Of a stretch of DNA of 64,000 nt, positions 39,701 to 48,400 are shown in pieces. Location of the stretch: contig CALLXF010000045.1 in assembly GCA_938015805.1 (NCBI GenBank), forward strand, positions 1-64,000, in the 5' to 3' direction. A program made the position numbers and the translations under genes. Position 1 is the first letter of the stretch, and each line of letters begins with the position of its first letter. Source of the DNA: an uncultured Saprospiraceae bacterium. GTDB taxonomy: Bacteria > Bacteroidota > Bacteroidia > Chitinophagales > Saprospiraceae. Under the pieces are notes generated by a model. It did no database searches. It was not told the DNA's origin and was given only the letters and a program-made list of their open reading frames with translations.

Positions 39701-40470
39701 ACTATCGCATAGATTTTGATACCTATCGAGCTAAATTTGGATTAGAAAAAGATTTTCTCTTTAAAAGTGACATGGGTATTTTCCTAAATTATGAATATAA
39801 TGAAGTTTCATCTTTAGATGATTCTCAATCCCTATTGGATAATCCGGCATTTAATGATTTACAAGGCAAAGGTAAAAACCATTCATTCGACATAGAATCT
39901 CACTTAACACTAGATTTTAGAGATCACCAAATTTCAAGCTATCAAGGTTCACTCTTCCATCTAAAGCATCGGTTATATTACAGCTTTAATAATCAAAAAC
40001 TAGGAGGTCATATTGATCTTAATATGAGTCATTATGAAACTATAAAAATACTTTTACCCATCACTTTTATCGGACGGATAGGTTCTTTAAAAACGTACGG
40101 TAGCTTACCTTTCTATCAGAGAAGTATACTAGGATCTAACACATACCTTAGAGGTTATGATCGCAATAGATTTATAGGAAACCATGCGGCATACCTTAAC
40201 CTAGAATCCAGAATACAGATTGATACATGGTATAATCTATTGGCTCCGATCACTTACGGCATATTTGGATTTTACGATCAGGGAACTGTATGGAATGACT
40301 TTAGCGAATTTTCTGACCAGGCGATAAACTGGCGGACTACCATAGGATTAGGTATTTTTGCAGCTCCTTTATCTAGAGATTTTACCTTTAGCATGAGCTA
40401 TGCTCGCAATGACGAAAAAAGAGGTTACTTTGAACTCGGATTAGGTTTTGATCTAGATAGAGATTACTAA
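36799..40470 (+). CDS. Phosphoesterase-like / kinase-like / Omp85-barrel fusion
   Basis: A 1223-aa envelope protein with a signal peptide (to about residue 25). Part 1 (about 28-340) is a purple-acid-phosphatase-like fold whose metal motifs are degraded: GDxG is GNAAG (N36), GDNxY is GDITD (D66), GNHD is GDRD (R106) and GHDH is GHDY (Y278); H207/H208 remain. Part 2 (about 400-700) has ARGGGLQTNSLKF, VFRAVDKNP, HPYGG and the pair GDWDKHEDNW (586-595) and PRDRDHVF (R613-D616), reminiscent of HipA/Fam20-type kinase catalytic and metal-binding loops. Part 3 (about 820-1223) is an Omp85/BamA-type barrel with SNTYLRGYDRNR near the end and C-terminal DLDRDY. The protein probably sits in the outer membrane with parts 1-2 in the periplasm. 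It heads a three-gene operon with an SdiA-regulated-like lipoprotein and an intact phosphoesterase. Function is unknown. Confidence 0.85.
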   Translation: MKNPFIHIYFLLFLCSIKPYSTLAQATEKAIYLIGNAAGTDKEWVDLLIEEIDKNDFPSSVYLLGDITDKDGIHHKPKSKNEKRLKRYKQIEKKTKAKVYFLSGDRDWDNSGKSGKKKVNHLEKFIEKDLKLKKRFIPSFACPGPHLIKENDNLLVVAINSQWFIHPYDRPEAPDTECPIIFEADFWEEFEDILDEAKDKNILVLAHHPIYSFSQHNGKKLGLKHLIPFYGSFYASYKQNIGKPTDLAYPRYLHYVDKMRSLINEHNGIIYASGHDYYNSILAHNQNIFITSSISKKNRKWENDEDLIFASKQPSIIKLSYDSQGNISSKILEVKNGEIATYDRILFSPIENNKRAIFNNQRLNKEENNYIYERRFSNLKDRVQIIAGSEYKANPFMRKWMGKNYRNEWTKKISAPILDISKMHGGLKPYARGGGLQTNSLKFKGGDGQNYVFRAVDKNPERALDELLSQTIYRKITKQLITTQHPYGGLVAAELLKATDILHATPTLYVMPDDPQLGPYREAFANVLGFLEIKPKTLKKKTGKTFADADAIVSTHQMLRAMNNDHKHRMDPLAYAKARVFDMWIGDWDKHEDNWKWAMYKSGSLHIYKPIPRDRDHVFSKWEGIIPKLSDQFVPNAENFGHHFVNLTQLNYKACNLDRRFGVEITNDLWKEAAIYIQSKMSENVIDLSLQKLPPELNKDRTIEIKEKLLSRKKELPKMIIDYLDILKNEVTVLGSNKKEYFEIYRLPDGQVEVSIYPLSSKGKIKDQIYQQSYYLEKTKTIYIYGLGGQDEFVIRGEVDNSIKIRIIPGGGKDNITDLSQVKGSSKLSQIYQGKKEKDIISKSSETAVKRPFHQATYDYHNYHLDALLPFLSVQFSGYSGIGFSLDVKKTKQGYNKPDFAKIHHFKLKYYPKVNAYRAQYQYMFRHLIRDWDFKTKHLISDQLDKYPFFFGLGSNTRVNDELQDQNYYRIDFDTYRAKFGLEKDFLFKSDMGIFLNYEYNEVSSLDDSQSLLDNPAFNDLQGKGKNHSFDIESHLTLDFRDHQISSYQGSLFHLKHRLYYSFNNQKLGGHIDLNMSHYETIKILLPITFIGRIGSLKTYGSLPFYQRSILGSNTYLRGYDRNRFIGNHAAYLNLESRIQIDTWYNLLAPITYGIFGFYDQGTVWNDFSEFSDQAINWRTTIGLGIFAAPLSRDFTFSMSYARNDEKRGYFELGLGFDLDRDY

Positions 40471-40479
40471 CAGATATTA

Positions 40480-41478
40480 ATGATTACAAAATTAATTTTA
40501 GAAAGAGAGTTTGTTATACAATATGTAACTAGCCCATACAGTAGATTAAAAACTCTCCTAGCATTTTTTATAATATGTCTATTAGCATCCTGCAATTCAT
40601 CACCTGAATTAAAAAAAATTACATTTTCTAAATCACCCAGTTTATTGAACAAAAGTGTTAACACAAAAAACTCAACTGCGGTTTACGATTATACCAGCCC
40701 CGATAATACTCATATCCTCGCCTCATTTTTAGATGAAATATCAGGACTATCCTATGATCAAGAAAAAAATGTTTTTATCACGCATGATGATGAAAACGGA
40801 TCATATTATCTTCTTCATAAGGAATCTTTTAGGATTGAGAAAAAAATCGACTTTGGAAAGAAAGATGATTATGAGTCTATAGAAAAAGTAAAAAGTGATA
40901 TCGTTATCTGTAGAAACGATGGAACTCTATTTTTTCATCATGAGAAATCAAGTAACACCTCAACTTATACCACACCGTTATCCAAAAAAAATAATGTCGA
41001 AGGTTTATGCTATCAACAAGATAAAAATATCTTACTCCTAGCATGTAAAGGAAATTCCTTAGCAGATGAAAGCCAAAACATAAAATCTATTTATGCATTT
41101 GACCTAGAAGAAAAGACATTAAACCCTACGCCGTACATCACAATTAAGAATGAAGATCTTAAAAAATACGTTTTAGAAACTAATGAAGATGTAAGCAAAT
41201 CTCAGCGTAAAAAGCTAATCAAAAGAATTAAAGAATTTGCTCCTTCTGGGATCGCTATCCAACCTGATTCCAAAGAATTCTATATACTATCTGGAAGAGG
41301 ATCTACACTCATCATTTTAGATAAAAACAAAATACTAAAACGTATTGTTTATTTGGACAAAGCGATCATACCTCAACCAGAAGGAATCACTTTTGACGAC
41401 AAAGGCCATTTGTATATTGCTACAGAGGGACAAGGTTTTAATGCTAAAATATTCCAGTTTAAGAAAGCCGATAAATGA
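40480..41478 (+). CDS. SdiA-regulated-like beta-propeller lipoprotein
   Basis: A 332-aa lipoprotein with lipobox LLASC (Cys38). The pre-sequence is unusually long (about 37 aa), but no later canonical start exists. The mature part is a beta-propeller of the SdiA-regulated/YjiK type, shown by EISGLSYDQEKNVFITHDDENG, VEGLCYQQDKNILLLACKG, FAPSGIAIQPDSKEFYILSG and PEGITFDDKGHLYIATEGQG. Such proteins have no assigned enzyme activity; some propellers of this shape are lactonases or phytase-like. It starts 9 bases after the Omp85 fusion gene. Its stop overlaps the ATG of the next gene by 4 bases (ATGA), so the three are translationally coupled. Confidence 0.8.
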   Translation: MITKLILEREFVIQYVTSPYSRLKTLLAFFIICLLASCNSSPELKKITFSKSPSLLNKSVNTKNSTAVYDYTSPDNTHILASFLDEISGLSYDQEKNVFITHDDENGSYYLLHKESFRIEKKIDFGKKDDYESIEKVKSDIVICRNDGTLFFHHEKSSNTSTYTTPLSKKNNVEGLCYQQDKNILLLACKGNSLADESQNIKSIYAFDLEEKTLNPTPYITIKNEDLKKYVLETNEDVSKSQRKKLIKRIKEFAPSGIAIQPDSKEFYILSGRGSTLIILDKNKILKRIVYLDKAIIPQPEGITFDDKGHLYIATEGQGFNAKIFQFKKADK

Positions 41479-42659
41479 TCAAATTCTTATACGCCATTTC
41501 CATACTATGCTTCTTATCCAGTTGCGGCACGTTGCATAAACCATATTATAACGATACGGTAAAAGACTGGAAAAATAATAATCCTTTACCTCAACAAGAA
41601 ATCATCCATAGTCTATACCTCATAGGCGACGCTGGCGAACTAGATAACAATCTCCAAAAAACCAATGCGGTTACTACAGCTCTTAAAAAACAAATTGCCT
41701 TAGAAAAATCAAAAACGAGTTTGGTGTTTTTAGGTGATAATGTATATCCTCACGGCTTGCCTAAAAAAGATGCTCACGATAGAGCGTATACAGAAGAAAT
41801 TCTTCTAGAGCAAATCAGTTGTGCCTCAGCACATCAAGGAAAGACCTACTTTATTCCGGGAAATCATGACTGGAATAAGCATTACCCTGGCGGTAGAAAA
41901 GCCATACTGAGACAAGAAAAATTTATAGAAGCCTATAACACCGAGGCAAACCCGATCAGCTTTTTACCTGATAATGCCTGTAGTGATCCTGAGATCATAG
42001 AAATAAATGATAATCTAGTATTTGTTTTTTTGGATACCCAGTGGTGGTTACAGAGATGGCAATACGAAAAAGATATAAATCAAGGTTGTAAAATACAAAC
42101 TAAGCAAGAATTTCTAGATCAGATGAGCAGTATCTTTTCGACTTATCAGAGTAAAGAACTTGTCATTATGATGCACCATCCGATACATAGTGATGGAGTA
42201 CATGGAGGACATTTTGGGTTTAAACATCATGTATTTCCATTGACGGAAGCCTATCGACACTTATGGATACCGTTACCCTTTATAGGATCTCTTTACCCTG
42301 CCTTTCGGCGAATAAAAGGGTCACGACAAGACATCCCTAATAATCATAACAAGACATTAATGCAAGAGCTAAAACGTATGGCACAAACTTCAGGTGGTCA
42401 GGTCATTTTTGCATCAGGACACGATCATGGATTACAGTACTACGACCAGGATAAGATCAAATATATCATCAGTGGAGCGGGTGGAAAAATAGATTTTGTA
42501 AAAAGAAATGGAAACGCAGACTACGCCAGAGGAAAACGAGGTTTTGTAAAAATAGATTTTTACAAAAACAAAGAATCCTGGGCTTACTATTATGTAATTA
42601 ATCCTGACAAAGATGAGACAATGCTCGAATTACGAGTTAACCTCAGGAAACCAGATTGA
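41475..42659 (+). CDS. Purple-acid-phosphatase-like metallophosphoesterase lipoprotein
   Basis: A 394-aa lipoprotein (LSSC, Cys17) with all metallophosphoesterase motifs intact: GDAG (D52), GDNVYP (D88, N89), GNHDW (N130, H131), MMHHP (H234, H235) and GHDHG (H316, H318). This is the order of the calcineurin-like/purple acid phosphatase superfamily, dinuclear-metal phosphomonoesterases or diesterases. It is clearly related to the N-terminal part of the 1223-aa protein two genes upstream, which lost these ligands (shared landmarks include FIPGNHDW versus FLSGDRDW, and the PFIGSLYPAFRR versus PFYGSFYASYKQ region). It is probably periplasmic or outer-membrane-attached. The substrate is unknown. 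Confidence 0.92.
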   Translation: MIKFLYAISILCFLSSCGTLHKPYYNDTVKDWKNNNPLPQQEIIHSLYLIGDAGELDNNLQKTNAVTTALKKQIALEKSKTSLVFLGDNVYPHGLPKKDAHDRAYTEEILLEQISCASAHQGKTYFIPGNHDWNKHYPGGRKAILRQEKFIEAYNTEANPISFLPDNACSDPEIIEINDNLVFVFLDTQWWLQRWQYEKDINQGCKIQTKQEFLDQMSSIFSTYQSKELVIMMHHPIHSDGVHGGHFGFKHHVFPLTEAYRHLWIPLPFIGSLYPAFRRIKGSRQDIPNNHNKTLMQELKRMAQTSGGQVIFASGHDHGLQYYDQDKIKYIISGAGGKIDFVKRNGNADYARGKRGFVKIDFYKNKESWAYYYVINPDKDETMLELRVNLRKPD

Positions 42660-42679
42660 GATCACATACAAAATACTAA

Positions 42680-43122
42680 CTACTGCACCACTATTTTTCT
42701 AAAAATAGAATGCCCCATTGTCCTCCACATTCTCAGCACATAAATACCACTATTCCACCCTATAGTGTATATAGCCTCAGGCCTCACAAGTATTTTTCTC
42801 GAATGCTCAATTTTTCCATCTTGAAAAAACACATCAAAATAATAAGGTTGATAGTCAAATTAAATTGTACTTCTATGGTCTCACCAGAAGTCAGAACATT
42901 GGGTTTAACCCTAATAAGATCCTCCTCAATATTACTTAGATGATCCATGCTGGTAAATTATTTAAATTTAAACTCTATTATAGCTATAGGTCCAAAGCCC
43001 GAATAAAAAGACCCATTAGCTGCAAAATAGTTATCTGACTTTAAGACCATGTAAAGCATAAAATGATAAGTATGAGAAACAAGGATTCTTTTCTCATTAT
43101 TAATAGCGATTTGGTTAGATTT
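42680..43122 (-). pseudogene. Decayed remnant of a T9SS-sorted protein
   Basis: The minus strand contains a run of coding-like sequence. An open frame from 43122 reads ...MVLKSDNYFAANGSFYSGF up to IIEFKFK, then an in-frame TAA (42958-42960), and continues FTSMDHLSNIEEDLIRVKPNVLTSGETIEVQFN. After a one-base frame change near 42870 it resumes DYQPYYFDVFFQDGKIEHSR...WNSGIYVLRMW...GHSIFRKIVVQ and stops at 42680. The last ~75 codons are a typical T9SS type A sorting domain (xPN-V-x-SGETI, then SGIYVLR...KIVV). No start or main domain remains, and the remnant ends near the pbpC stop codon. Two lesions make this a genuine pseudogene rather than a single sequencing error. The original function is not recognisable. 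Confidence 0.7.
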
Positions 43123-43201
43123 CTAAATTATTGACAAGCAACAAACCTATAGGTATGAGTCTTTACTTAATATTATTAGTTAGGACAGTATGTTCAAGAA
43201 A

Positions 43202-45484
43202 TTACTCCAGGATAGTAAACACATTAGACTTTTCTTTTCCTGATGGGGTTACTATAGTCAGTGTATGTTTTCCTGGCGATAAATCCAATGGCAATTTATG
43301 AGATCCAGATGTTACAGAAATCAATTTATGATCCACAAACCAGTAAAGAGAATCTACTGCATCCCCTACCACCGCTTTACCTACAAGAGACTGCTGACGC
43401 TGATCTATATCGATAGGCAATAAAAGCTCTGACTGATCCGAGGGATACATAATTTCAATCTGATCAGACATTTCTGTACATCCGGGTAAATAAGGAGGCA
43501 GACGGTAAGATTTTCCAGTAAACTTTTTATAATAATTATCTATTGTGAGCGGTAACACAAAAGCTGTAGTGGATACGACCTCACTAGCACAATTATGAAA
43601 GACTCTAAACTGCTCAGTCTGATCTAAAGTAACATGTCTATGGTATTTACATGTGGCTAAACTATTATTTGTATATGGTAACCACACATCAGTTTTTTGT
43701 TTGCATATAGCTGTCGCTACATAGCCTGACTGAAAACATATCTCTTTAGATACAAAACCTGAAATCGGTCTCTGTAATTTGCTGGCCCGAGGTAATAATT
43801 CAAAAATATCAAACAAAATAGGAGCTGCCTTTTTTACACCCATTAGTCCTGGTTTCCCTTCTCCATCTGCGTTTCCTACCCACACTAAAACAGTATACTC
43901 AGACGTAGAACCTACAGACCATGCATCCCTAAACCCAAAACTAGTACCTGTTTTCCAAGAGATATCTTGGGATCCACTAAAATATTTCCAACCATCCTGG
44001 CTATCAGGACGATGCACACCTTTAAGCATTTCTAAGATAGTAAAAGATGTTGCTGGAGTAAATGGAAAATCGTAATATTCCTTATTAACGGAATGTATAT
44101 ACGATGGCACTACTCCCTCTTGTGATTTTGCAGATCGCACAAGATTCATATATCCAGCGGCCAATTCTAATCCGGTGACTTCTCCCCCTCCTAAAATTAA
44201 AGACAATCCATAATGATCTGGTAATTTATCTAATGATGAAAATTGCAATTCTCGCAGATCTTCATAAAACGGAGCGACACCATACTGCTGTAGTAATTGT
44301 ACTGCAGGAATATTTAAGGACTGCGTTAGTGCCGATTCTGCATGGACTACCCCTCTATAATTTTTATCAAAATTAACAGGGCTATAACCGTTATAGAATA
44401 TTGGAATATCTTCCAATAGACTCTGAGGACCTATCATTCCTGATTCTAAGGAAGCAGCGTACAAAAATGGTTTTAGAGTACTTCCAGGACTACGTAAAGC
44501 AGTAAGTATATCGACATCATTACTACAGTTATCCGGACATGCGGTATTAGCCACATAGGCAGCGATGGTACCATCGTTACGCAGTACAATAGCTGCTATA
44601 TTATTTATATCATTTTCTAATGCATAACGATCTCTGTAGTTTTGGGTAATCCTTTTTACATTAGTTTGCAGTGATCGGTCCAAAGTAGTTACATAACTAA
44701 AAGCATTACGTTCCATCTTTTTACATTCCTGCAAAAGGTGCGGAGCTAGAGATGGAAATGTACTGCTCTGACTGGGTAGATTTTCTAAAATCGATAGTCG
44801 ATAACTAATAGAATCTATAAGGCTCTGAGCCAATAGTTTTTTTAGCAATGCATTCCTTTTATTGACTAAGACCTCCTGTCCCTTACCTGGATAAATCTTA
44901 GATGGAGCATTGGGTAAAACAGATAAGGTAGCTGCCTCACTCCATGATAATAAAGATGCATCTTTACTATAATATCGATGAGCCGCGGCACAGTAACCGA
45001 TCGTGTTACCACCATAAGGAGCATATTGGGCATACAGCATTAGTATCTCATTCTTAGAATATTTTATTTCCAGAGCAAAAGCTAAAAGCAGTTCTTTACA
45101 TTTTTGCCAATACGTACGCTTCTGATTTCCTTCATGAATTCTGGCTAGCTGCATAGTCAGTGTACTACCCCCTCGGACTATCCTACCCGCTTTAATATTG
45201 TCTTTTACTGCATGTATAATAGATACCGGATTTATGCCTGGATGATAATAAAAATATTGATCCTCAAATAAAGTAAGACATATAGCTAGCTTCTCTGGTA
45301 GTGCTTCTGTACATTTTATTCTCCATTGCTGATCATCAGAGACTTGAGCATTAATAATCTCTCCATCCGCATATAATACGTAAGCAAAACGATCCTCAAA
45401 AGCAATAGTCGTAGATAAATAAAGGATATAAAGAACGAGTCCTAGCAATGTAAACAAACTATATTTTAAGCATCTTTTTTTCAC
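43202..45484 (-). CDS. pbpC: Penicillin-binding protein 1C
   Basis: A 760-aa bifunctional peptidoglycan synthase anchored by one N-terminal TM helix (about 9-27). The GT51 glycosyltransferase domain has the catalytic Glu in FEDQYFYYHPGINP (E74) and RGGSTLTMQLAR (104-115). The transpeptidase domain has the SxxK motif SPGSTLKPF (S335, K338), SLNIPAVQLL as the SxN motif, and KTGTSFGFRDAW (K511). A BiPBP C-terminal beta domain closes it (KHTLTIVTPSG). All motifs are intact. It lies 8 bases downstream of the alpha-2-macroglobulin gene on the same strand, the same pairing as yfhM-pbpC in E. coli, where the two are thought to cooperate in envelope defence and repair. Confidence 0.96.
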   Translation of the reverse strand: MKKRCLKYSLFTLLGLVLYILYLSTTIAFEDRFAYVLYADGEIINAQVSDDQQWRIKCTEALPEKLAICLTLFEDQYFYYHPGINPVSIIHAVKDNIKAGRIVRGGSTLTMQLARIHEGNQKRTYWQKCKELLLAFALEIKYSKNEILMLYAQYAPYGGNTIGYCAAAHRYYSKDASLLSWSEAATLSVLPNAPSKIYPGKGQEVLVNKRNALLKKLLAQSLIDSISYRLSILENLPSQSSTFPSLAPHLLQECKKMERNAFSYVTTLDRSLQTNVKRITQNYRDRYALENDINNIAAIVLRNDGTIAAYVANTACPDNCSNDVDILTALRSPGSTLKPFLYAASLESGMIGPQSLLEDIPIFYNGYSPVNFDKNYRGVVHAESALTQSLNIPAVQLLQQYGVAPFYEDLRELQFSSLDKLPDHYGLSLILGGGEVTGLELAAGYMNLVRSAKSQEGVVPSYIHSVNKEYYDFPFTPATSFTILEMLKGVHRPDSQDGWKYFSGSQDISWKTGTSFGFRDAWSVGSTSEYTVLVWVGNADGEGKPGLMGVKKAAPILFDIFELLPRASKLQRPISGFVSKEICFQSGYVATAICKQKTDVWLPYTNNSLATCKYHRHVTLDQTEQFRVFHNCASEVVSTTAFVLPLTIDNYYKKFTGKSYRLPPYLPGCTEMSDQIEIMYPSDQSELLLPIDIDQRQQSLVGKAVVGDAVDSLYWFVDHKLISVTSGSHKLPLDLSPGKHTLTIVTPSGKEKSNVFTILE

Positions 45485-45492
45485 TGTACTTA

Positions 45493-48400
45493 CTATTTTA
45501 CCACTGCCCAGAACCCCTTAGTTTTGGCTCTTATTCTGGCATCATACATCGCCTCACAAAACGCTGGAGCAGCCCAGTATTTCCCTTCGTATGTGGCATT
45601 CATTTTAAATCTAAACATTTTCTTTTCGTTCTTTTTTAAATCAAAATAGAGATGTACTCTATCATCTCTGATATCTTGATAATCCGCTACACTACCTTCA
45701 TCAAAACTCGAATCTTCTTTTAGTCTCTGGTTTAAAATTTCCCAGCCAGATGGAAAGATTCCTGTCAGTGCCATATTTTCATAATCATCTCTGACGCCTG
45801 TATGTTTAACAGAATACTGAATTACAAAATCGGTTCCTTTTATAATTTCTTGTGGCTTGAGGATTTTACCTTCAAGATCTGTGTAAAGAATTTCCAGAGA
45901 TAGATCATTGGCCTCAGCCTGAGTGTCATCCCGTAACGGTTGCCCTGAAATAACAACAGAAGTATATAATTCTGACTCTCCTTTATTAGTTACAGATATT
46001 TTAGACTGAGTTATAGCATCTTCATCTAAATCATAAGACTGAGGTTTCTCATCTATCTCTACATCTAACAGTTGCTGAGTATCAGATAGGATAATATCAT
46101 ACTTGATGCTATCCTCTACCTTGTCTAGCGAGGATACAAATTTTGCAAACGTAATGAGGCTTTGGGCTCTATCCTGAGTTGATAATTGACTTACTTTATC
46201 GGCATCAAAATTAGCGATCATTTCATCTATCAGCACTTTTGCTTTAAGCTTATCTCCACTATCGATTAATACTCTAGCTATGATGGCCTGATCTCTTAAT
46301 CCACTTCCAAAATTTCCTCCTAATTCGCGATAATCACTTACTGTTGCTGTAGCAGAATCGATCATTGCCTTAGCTAATGATTCTTCTCCTAAGATGGTAA
46401 AACTGTGAGCCAATATCCATCTTGCTGTATTATGCAAATTAGGTAATAAACGTAATCGATTCATCGCTGCATAGTTAGGTTTTCCTGCCTGGGCTAATGT
46501 ATATAACCTGTAAGCATATCCGATAGTACGATAGTCAGAAGTAGTTCTATTATTATTAGAGGAAATGATGTCTATATTCTCAGATGCTTTATACTGATAG
46601 TCGATACATTTTTTGATCATCGACTCAGGAACTTCGTAACCATATTTTTTTGCTTCGAGTAAAAACTGGAATGTATAAGACGTACCCCACTCATTTGCAC
46701 GATTACCTCCAGGCCAATAAGAAAATCCCCCATTAGGCATTTGTAGAAATCGTAATTTTTGAATAGCAGCTTTATATTGCTGACGATATTTTAGCTGATC
46801 TACATCATCTAGTAAGTTCATTTTGTATAAATAAATCTGCGGAAATATCCTAGAGATGGTTTGCTCTAGACATCCATGAGGATAGTTAGACAACCACTGT
46901 ACTTGTGGAGCAAACGAAAAATTTAATCCTTTACTTACCGTCACTTGACCCGTATTAGTACCCTCCATCCCGACGGACTTATATTCTATACCTTTTGTTT
47001 GGCCGGCACTGACCATACTACTAAAACTCTTAGATATCAGTGGAGCTGACGGACGTAAATCTATGTTAATTGTCTCTTTATATTGATATGATCCAGAGAT
47101 GACCTCTACTATCACTTCCGTCACACCGATAGTGGTTCCTGTCTCTATCTCAAAGAATATATCTTTTTCTCCTTTTTTATCAAAAATGATTTCTTGTGTC
47201 GATGACCCGAGTACTTTGATAGCATCACTTGCTTTTACTGTGGCAGTTACTTTTTTAATATCATCTTGCATTGTAAATACGGTAACAGGTAATTTCATTT
47301 TTTCCTCAGGTCCTAGTACCCTAGGGAGCGTCGCATATAACATCAGTGGCTTAGTAACAGGCACTGTTTTTTCGTATCTCCCTAAAGCAGAACCATCGGT
47401 AGCTACGATCATAGCTCTGACTGATCCGGCGTAATCATTTATCGTAAACTTATGAGACCTGGTCTCACCAGCATTTAATTTAAAAGGGCCGATATGCTTT
47501 ACTACAGGTTTAAATCTCCGGGCTTTTGCGGTAGGTTTTATAGCCGCTGAGCCATCGCCTCCTACTGCAAGTAAAGAAGTATACTCTCCTAAAAAGCGCT
47601 GGAATATCTGTCGATACATATCCCATGTTTTTACATTTAAGCTTTCTTTACCAAAAAATAAAGCCCATGGATTTGGAGTTTTAAACTGGGTAATATCTAG
47701 TAAACCTTCGTCGACTATGGCTAGTGTGTAGGACATGCTTCGATTATCAGCTTCAGAAATCTGTACCGTAAATGACTCATCCGTTTTTAGTTCGTCAGGC
47801 ATATCTAATTCCGGCTTTAAAATAGTAGATGGATCATATACCTTTATCGGCTTTATCCCAAACAATCTTAAAGGTCTATCATTTTTATGGCTTTCCCACG
47901 CTTGTATTAAATGTACGTGCACATAAGCTGTGGGAGCCATTTTGCTAGTCACAGGGATTTGCATCGCTATCGGTAAAGAGCTTCCTTTAACGATTTTTTT
48001 ATAAAGAATTCTTCCTCCATTTTCTACAGTTACTAAAAATCTACCAGTGCTCATCGCTGGAAGCTCAAATGATAAATTATCTCCAACCTCATAGTCGGTT
48101 TTCTCTATTAGTAGCGGTAATACTTCTAGCTGACTTACCTCCTGATTATCCTCTCTCCACTGATTACTATAACTATAAATGACTCTACTTATGGAGTGTC
48201 CGCTTTTGATATCTTTTACTTCAAGTAAAAAACGACCATAGTCTTTAAAAGAAAGAGTACCACCCTCTTTTCCTATAGTCATGGAATAATCCTTTAGCTT
48301 AGAAGTTGTGTAATTAGTTAGAGCCGCATAGTTACCACTCGCTCCGAACTGATACCACCAGTTATGATCTATCTTAAATAACTTTACTTGTACCTCCCGT

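Noticed and set aside
42710..42943. 77-codon plus-strand ORF in the gap before pbpC
   Set aside because: It is the shadow of the minus-strand T9SS remnant, whose reading on the other strand shows a recognisable sorting domain.
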